Below the pieces are notes generated by a model. It ran no database searches and was not told where the DNA came from. It was given only the letters and a program-made list of their open reading frames with translations. From Acerihabitans sp047324305 (GTDB taxonomy: Bacteria; Pseudomonadota; Gammaproteobacteria; Enterobacterales; Enterobacteriaceae): DNA of 64,000 bases. Location: positions 3,906,001 through 3,970,000 of the forward strand of contig NZ_CP178740.1 in assembly GCF_047324305.1 (NCBI RefSeq). The letters run 5' to 3'. Position numbers and translations under genes: made by a program. Below are positions 60,045 through 64,000 of the stretch, one piece after another; positions within the stretch are counted from its first letter, which is position 1, and each line of letters begins with the position of its first letter.

Positions 60045-60581
60045 ATGATAAATAAAATTCACCTGTTGCAAGGCGATATCACCACAATCCCCGCGGACGC
60101 CATTGTTAACGTCGCCAATTCTTCCCTGCTCGGCGGTGGCGGCGTGGATGGCGCCATACACCGCGCCGGCGGGCCCGCGATCCTGGACGAATGTCGTGAC
60201 ATCAGAAACCGGCAGGGCGGTTGTAAGACCGGCTGCGCCGTGATTACCGGCGCGGGTAATCTGCCGGCAACGTATGTGATCCACGCGGTTGGCCCGCACT
60301 GGAGCGATGGTAAACACCAGGAAGCGGAATTATTGAAACATACCTACCTGAGCTGTTTTGCACTTATCGAACAATACCCGATCAAAACCGTTTCATTCCC
60401 CAATATCAGCACCGGCGTCTATCACTTCCCCAAGCGGTTAGCCGCTGAGATTTCGTTAGAGGCTATCGCCGCCTGGTTAGATACTTATCCGGTGATCGAA
60501 GCTATTCATCTCGTGTGTTTTGACCCGGAAAATTTCACCCTCTACAGTGATTTACTAAAAAATAAATATACTGATAATTAA
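60045..60581 (+). CDS. Macro-domain protein, YmdB-like ADP-ribose hydrolase
   Basis: A 178-residue single macro domain, almost the length of E. coli YmdB (177). It has QGDITTIPADAIVNVANSSLLGGGGVDGAIHRAGGPAI, the ADP-ribose pocket, and SFPNISTGVYHFPK, the phosphate loop. YmdB-type enzymes deacetylate O-acetyl-ADP-ribose and remove ADP-ribose from proteins, and YmdB also modulates RNase III. The conserved Asn and Asp in VANSSLLGGGGVDG are present. It is a single gene with 150 bp upstream and converges with the DlgD-like gene. Confidence 0.9.
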   Translation: MINKIHLLQGDITTIPADAIVNVANSSLLGGGGVDGAIHRAGGPAILDECRDIRNRQGGCKTGCAVITGAGNLPATYVIHAVGPHWSDGKHQEAELLKHTYLSCFALIEQYPIKTVSFPNISTGVYHFPKRLAAEISLEAIAAWLDTYPVIEAIHLVCFDPENFTLYSDLLKNKYTDN

Positions 60582-60698
60582 TCATTTTATAAGCGGCTGG
60601 TTGTCCTTGTCGCTGCTCATGTCCAGCCTCTCGTCGACCGCGGACGGTAGCGCAACGCCGGATTTTTTAAGGCGTAATATGACCCGTCATCATGACGG

Positions 60699-61715
60699 TT
60701 ACCGTTGCGCCAGTTGCTGCACCTCAGCCCATACGCTGTCATCCGCGGGGATGCCGTTGGCGGTGAAAAACGCCCGGTTTTTCATCGACGTTTCCCCTGG
60801 AAAGAACACCTCACGCTGATTTTCCGCCGGTTCCGACGTCTTGACGTACTGGGCGACGCTTGCAGCCATATTTTCGCTGAATTCCCTGCCGCCGAAATGG
60901 GTGGGATCGAATACCATAAAGACCTGGCTCGCGCCGGTGCAACTCCCTTGCTGAATGTTATCGATCTCATTGGTTGGCGCGCCCGCCGTCAGGAAAGCCG
61001 CCATCGTGTCCAGCAGCACCGCCATGCCGGAGCCTTTCCAGTAACCGGTGGGCAGAATACGCATCGACTCTTCCACCGGCCCCGGTTCATCGGTGAGATT
61101 GCCGTCTTTATCAAATCCCCCCGGAAAAGGCAGTTTTTCCCCTTTCAGGCGCGTCACCTGCAGCTTGCCATAGGAATACTGCGACATCGCCATATCAAGG
61201 ACCAGGGCGCCTTCTTTCATCGGCACCGCCATGACGAAGGGATTATTGCCGAGACGTGGTTTTTTCGCCCCCCACGCGGGCATGCAGGATTCGGTATTGG
61301 TCCAGCACATTGCCGCATACCCATTCTCAGCGGCTTTCCAGCCATAGGTGCCGCCGCGCATCCAGTGCGTCGTGTTGCGTAGGCCCACAATGCCGGCGCC
61401 ATGCTCGGCGGCCAGCGCCATCGCTCGTTCAACCGCAAACAGGGCGTTGGTGATGCCGATACCGCGCTGTCCGTCGTAAATTTCGATACTGCCGAGGGAT
61501 TTGACTTTTTCAGGCGCGGCGTGGATATCAACCCACCCCTTGTTGACATAATCGATAAAACGCGCGACGCGGTTAAGGCCATGCGAAAAAATACCGTCAC
61601 AGCTGGCTTGCGTATGAACCTGAGCGCAGGTATCCGCCTGTACTTCATTTAAACCGGCATTCAGGAACGCCTGTTTAACGGTGTGTTTCATTTCGTCAAA
61701 TGTCACCAGTGGCAT
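60699..61715 (-). CDS. dlgD: 2,3-diketo-L-gulonate reductase-like (Ldh2 family) oxidoreductase
   Basis: A 338-residue NAD(P)H-dependent dehydrogenase of the malate/L-lactate dehydrogenase (LDH2/MDH2) family. It follows E. coli DlgD (YiaK, 332 aa) in SHGLNRVARFIDYVNKGW, GLRNTTHWMRGGTYGWKAAENGYAAMCWTNTESCMPAWGAK and RILPTGYWKGSGMAVLLD. DlgD reduces 2,3-diketo-L-gulonate, an ascorbate breakdown product, to 3-keto-L-gulonate. The catalytic His in NTTHWMRGG is present. The ATG follows AGGAG. The other yia genes are absent, so the pathway here is unclear; the aldonolactone oxidase 32 kb away is only a remote thematic link. Confidence 0.83.
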   Translation of the reverse strand: MPLVTFDEMKHTVKQAFLNAGLNEVQADTCAQVHTQASCDGIFSHGLNRVARFIDYVNKGWVDIHAAPEKVKSLGSIEIYDGQRGIGITNALFAVERAMALAAEHGAGIVGLRNTTHWMRGGTYGWKAAENGYAAMCWTNTESCMPAWGAKKPRLGNNPFVMAVPMKEGALVLDMAMSQYSYGKLQVTRLKGEKLPFPGGFDKDGNLTDEPGPVEESMRILPTGYWKGSGMAVLLDTMAAFLTAGAPTNEIDNIQQGSCTGASQVFMVFDPTHFGGREFSENMAASVAQYVKTSEPAENQREVFFPGETSMKNRAFFTANGIPADDSVWAEVQQLAQR

Positions 61716-62027
61716 AGCATCTCCTGTTAACAACGAATCGGTTTCCAAGGCATGCCTGAGGGCTGCCCGTAAAGCTCAAATTACGTGCGCCGGTACTACC
61801 ATACAAGTATGTGAAAATAAAAATTAGAATGGCATCACAAAATTAATCGTCTCTTGCATGGATTGCAGACGTGACCGGCTACCGGGAATTAATAGCCTTA
61901 TTCCTCATAACGTCTGCAGCGAAAACAACAGGACGGCCCATCAGGCAGCAAGCGCCGGCGCTGTCGATAGGCGACAAACACGGCGGCCTGCTTTATCATT
62001 TCAGCTCAGCGTCAGGGCCAGCAAGGG
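61716..62027. other. Intergenic region upstream of the DlgD-like gene
   Basis: A 312-bp gap between two minus-strand genes. It should hold the promoter of the reductase. I see no operator, no terminator with a T-run and no credible small gene; the open frames at 61858-62160 are antisense shadows. Confidence 0.45.
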
Positions 62028-63128
62028 CTATGGGGACTGGAATCTGCCGGGCCGGAACGGCGCCAGCATGGGGTGCAATTCACCGGTGGCGATTTCCCGG
62101 CCGAGCAGTTCGCCGATAATCAATGCCAGCGTGGCGCCTGAATGGGTAAAGGCGACATAGCACCCCGGGGCTTGCTCAAGCTCGCCGAGTACCGGGAAAC
62201 CATCGGCGGGAACAGGTTTCCAGCCGGCTTTATAACCGGCAAGCTTAAGCGGTGAATCGGTATTCAGCACGTGATCACCCTCGGCTAACAGCTGTTGCAG
62301 GACATCGTCCGGCACGGTGCAAACCCCATGCTCATCTTCTTTGATATCATCGGTACACCAGCCGTGTTCCACCGCCAGCGTATTGCCGGGATTGGGCCGC
62401 ATGGCCACCCTGGGGGTATTCAGCACCACGGCGGGGCGACTGTCCGCAGGCTGGGTAATGGCAAGCATCGATAACACCGACCCATCCGGCAGAGAGATGC
62501 CCATACCGGCCAACACCTGGACGGTGGAGGGGCCGCAGGCCAGCAAGACTTTGTCGCACGCATAGTCGCCTTTGCGCGCTGAGGTGACGCCGTTTGCCAC
62601 CCCCCGCGCATCGATCAGCGGCACGGTTTTGCCCGCATCTTCGATAATGGCGCCACTACGTTCGCTAAATTCCGCCGCCATATGGGCAATCAGATCGGGC
62701 AGGCTGACCCAGCCTTCCCCGGCATTATAAATGCCATGGGTTTTGACCGCGCCGGGAACGATGGCGGCATCGAGCCGGTTAAGATCATCAGCCTGAATAA
62801 GCATGGAATCATAGCCGCGCCGTTGCTCAATCGCATGCCATGCCAGCACTTCATCTTCATCAGACCAGAATATCCCGCCATCGAATTTTAGCCAGTCTAC
62901 CGCGGGATTGCTGCGGTACAGGGTGCGGTAGCGATCGATGCCCGCCATCCTGAGCCGGTAATAATGGTCAGGCCAGGGGCCCGCGGCGTTTAACCAGGAA
63001 AGTGAACGGCCCGAAGCGCCGGAAGCCAGCTTTTTTTCCGTCAATAAGCTGACCTGCATCCCGGCGCGCGCCAGGTGCAGCGCGCATGACATCCCGATCA
63101 CTCCGCCACCGATAACGGCTATTTTCAT
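62028..63128 (-). CDS. FAD-dependent oxidoreductase, D-amino-acid dehydrogenase/DAO-like
   Basis: A 366-residue flavoprotein of the DAO superfamily. It starts with the FAD-binding MKIAVIGGGVIGMSCALHLARAGMQVSLLTEK, has the ASGASGRSLSWLNA segment after the Rossmann fold, and ends with the GYKAGWKPVPADGFPVLGELEQAPGCYVAFTHSGATLAL substrate/FAD block. Relatives include DadA, glycine/sarcosine oxidases and hydroxyglutarate oxidases. The substrate is probably a D-amino acid, imino acid or N-methylated amine. The start follows GGAGG (in GGAGGTAAGA). It is divergent from the RpiB gene. Confidence 0.83.
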   Translation of the reverse strand: MKIAVIGGGVIGMSCALHLARAGMQVSLLTEKKLASGASGRSLSWLNAAGPWPDHYYRLRMAGIDRYRTLYRSNPAVDWLKFDGGIFWSDEDEVLAWHAIEQRRGYDSMLIQADDLNRLDAAIVPGAVKTHGIYNAGEGWVSLPDLIAHMAAEFSERSGAIIEDAGKTVPLIDARGVANGVTSARKGDYACDKVLLACGPSTVQVLAGMGISLPDGSVLSMLAITQPADSRPAVVLNTPRVAMRPNPGNTLAVEHGWCTDDIKEDEHGVCTVPDDVLQQLLAEGDHVLNTDSPLKLAGYKAGWKPVPADGFPVLGELEQAPGCYVAFTHSGATLALIIGELLGREIATGELHPMLAPFRPGRFQSP

Positions 63129-63465
63129 TCTTACCTCCCTCCGGATGAGCCACTATGCATTCCCCTTAACCATAGCCGTAAAAAACCGCGCGCCGGTAAT
63201 AACCTAAACTTATCCCGGAGGCAACGCTGGGAAAAATGACGGGTTAAATTCACGGAATAGTTTATTTTGAAAAGAATGATAACGGTGTCGCCAAGGGATG
63301 TTTTTAAAATGGCTGATTTATATGAATATAATAATTATATTGCTTATTTGACTGTTCTCACAAAATAAAAATATCACATAAATTACAATTTTTGTAAAGT
63401 TTTCCGGCTGTGCCTTCCTCCAGCGCAGCGCGGCCGCGAACATCGTTTTAACCCAGAGGCGAAAA
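63129..63465. other. Divergent control region between the DAO-like gene and rpiB
   Basis: A 337-bp gap. Its middle and right part (63240-63400) is markedly A/T-rich and should hold both promoters. No site is clear enough to name. Confidence 0.45.
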
Positions 63466-63939
63466 ATGAAAATAGCGATTGGCTGTGATCACGTCGGGCT
63501 GATTCTCAAGCCGGATATCATTGAATTCCTGCAATCGGCATCGATTGAAGTGATTGATAAAGGAACGCATTCCTCCGATCGCACCGATTACCCCTTATAT
63601 GCCGAACGGGTCGCCGGCGCCGTGCTGTCAAACGAGGCGGACCTGGGCATCCTGATCTGCGGCACGGGCATCGGCATTTCCATCGCGGCGAATAAAATCG
63701 ACGGCATCCGCGCGGTGGCATGCAGCGAACCGTATTCCGCCAAACTGTCGCGTGAACATAACAATACCAATATCCTGGCTTTCGGCTCGCGTGTCGTTGG
63801 CAGCGAGCTGGCGAAGATGATCGTCGGGCAATGGCTGGCGGCGGAATTTGAGGGCGGGCGCCATCAACGGCGGATTGATTTGATTAAGAGCCTGGAGCGG
63901 GGCGCATCGCTGGATAAAAATGACCGCCACGACGGCTAG
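63466..63939 (+). CDS. rpiB: Ribose-5-phosphate isomerase B-type isomerase (RpiB/LacAB family)
   Basis: A 157-residue sugar-phosphate isomerase. It opens with KIAIGCDHVGLILKPDI and has the catalytic Cys in LGILICGTGIGISIAANKI, the phosphate-binding RAVACSEPYSAKLSREHNNTNILAFGSRVVG and the final EFEGGRHQRRIDLI. These agree closely with E. coli RpiB, which also isomerises allose phosphate. The LacAB/RpiB family also includes tetrulose- and erythrulose-phosphate isomerases, so a different pentose or tetrose phosphate is possible. The start follows GAGGCG. The gene may head an operon running beyond the window. Confidence 0.86.
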   Translation: MKIAIGCDHVGLILKPDIIEFLQSASIEVIDKGTHSSDRTDYPLYAERVAGAVLSNEADLGILICGTGIGISIAANKIDGIRAVACSEPYSAKLSREHNNTNILAFGSRVVGSELAKMIVGQWLAAEFEGGRHQRRIDLIKSLERGASLDKNDRHDG

Positions 63940-64000
63940 GAAAAACAGCGGCGCTTAATCACTCACGGCAGGGTCGTCTATCCTTAACAGTTCAGCGGCA

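Noticed and set aside
60684..60698. Terminator between the macro-domain and DlgD-like genes
   Set aside because: CCGTCA-TCA-TGACGG is only a 6-bp stem with no T-run on either side.

Overview
The window reads as a chromosomal segment of a fairly high-G+C member of the Enterobacterales. Several blocks keep the gene content and order known from Escherichia coli: scpA-argK-scpB-scpC, fdoG-fdoH-fdoI-fdhE, btsT-yjiX-yjiA, hcp-hcr and frmR-frmA. They are set among accessory sugar-acid, efflux and redox genes arranged unlike E. coli. This fits a free-living or plant/insect-associated lineage near Sodalis or the Pectobacteriaceae, but that placement is an inference without a search. I saw no rRNA, tRNA, CRISPR array, prophage or transposase gene.

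Left part (1-12.5 kb): an amino-acid-type ABC transporter (binding protein plus the start of a second gene running off the edge); a short OpgB-type phosphoglycerol transferase; a secreted NTF2-like protein; an Xre regulator with an in-frame Glu/Glu/Lys repeat; a Fur-boxed TonB-dependent siderophore receptor; a GudP-like sugar-acid MFS carrier; an aldehyde dehydrogenase; and a formaldehyde/GSNO detoxification pair frmR-frmA with a C-tract operator.

12.6-14.1 kb holds a large two-armed repeat: eleven 52-bp tandem units, a forward ~300-bp core, a short centre, an inverted second core and a 45-bp tandem arm. A second copy with the same architecture lies at 57.5-58.8 kb. These paired elements carry no credible gene and are the most unusual structure here.

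14.2-25.6 kb: a possible frameshifted small ORF, the methylmalonyl-CoA mutase ('sleeping beauty mutase') operon with a convergent LysR gene, a SotB-type efflux pump, and a complete four-gene polar amino-acid ABC transporter followed by a degenerate ROK-type regulator.

26.7-34.8 kb, all on the minus strand: glutamine-dependent NAD synthetase, a GltA-like citrate synthase with altered active-site residues, a UvrD-family helicase, then an aldonolactone-oxidase-like flavoprotein paired with a GT8 glycosyltransferase of eukaryotic appearance.

35-47.4 kb: formate dehydrogenase-O with cysteine in place of selenocysteine, a beta-hydroxyacid dehydrogenase, a TetR/MFS divergent pair around a long palindrome, and the pyruvate transporter operon btsT/yjiX/yjiA preceded by three LytTR-like direct repeats.

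47.7-64 kb: a four-carbon sugar-acid cluster (otnK, otnC, DeoR regulator, GntP-family permease, SAF-domain oxidoreductase), a flavin reductase, nsrR beside an NsrR-boxed hcp-hcr operon, the second two-armed repeat, a PfkB kinase, a macro-domain hydrolase, a DlgD-type reductase, a DadA-like oxidase and an RpiB-type isomerase. Recurrent themes are carboxylate and sugar-acid uptake and oxidation, formate/formaldehyde metabolism and nitrosative-stress defence.
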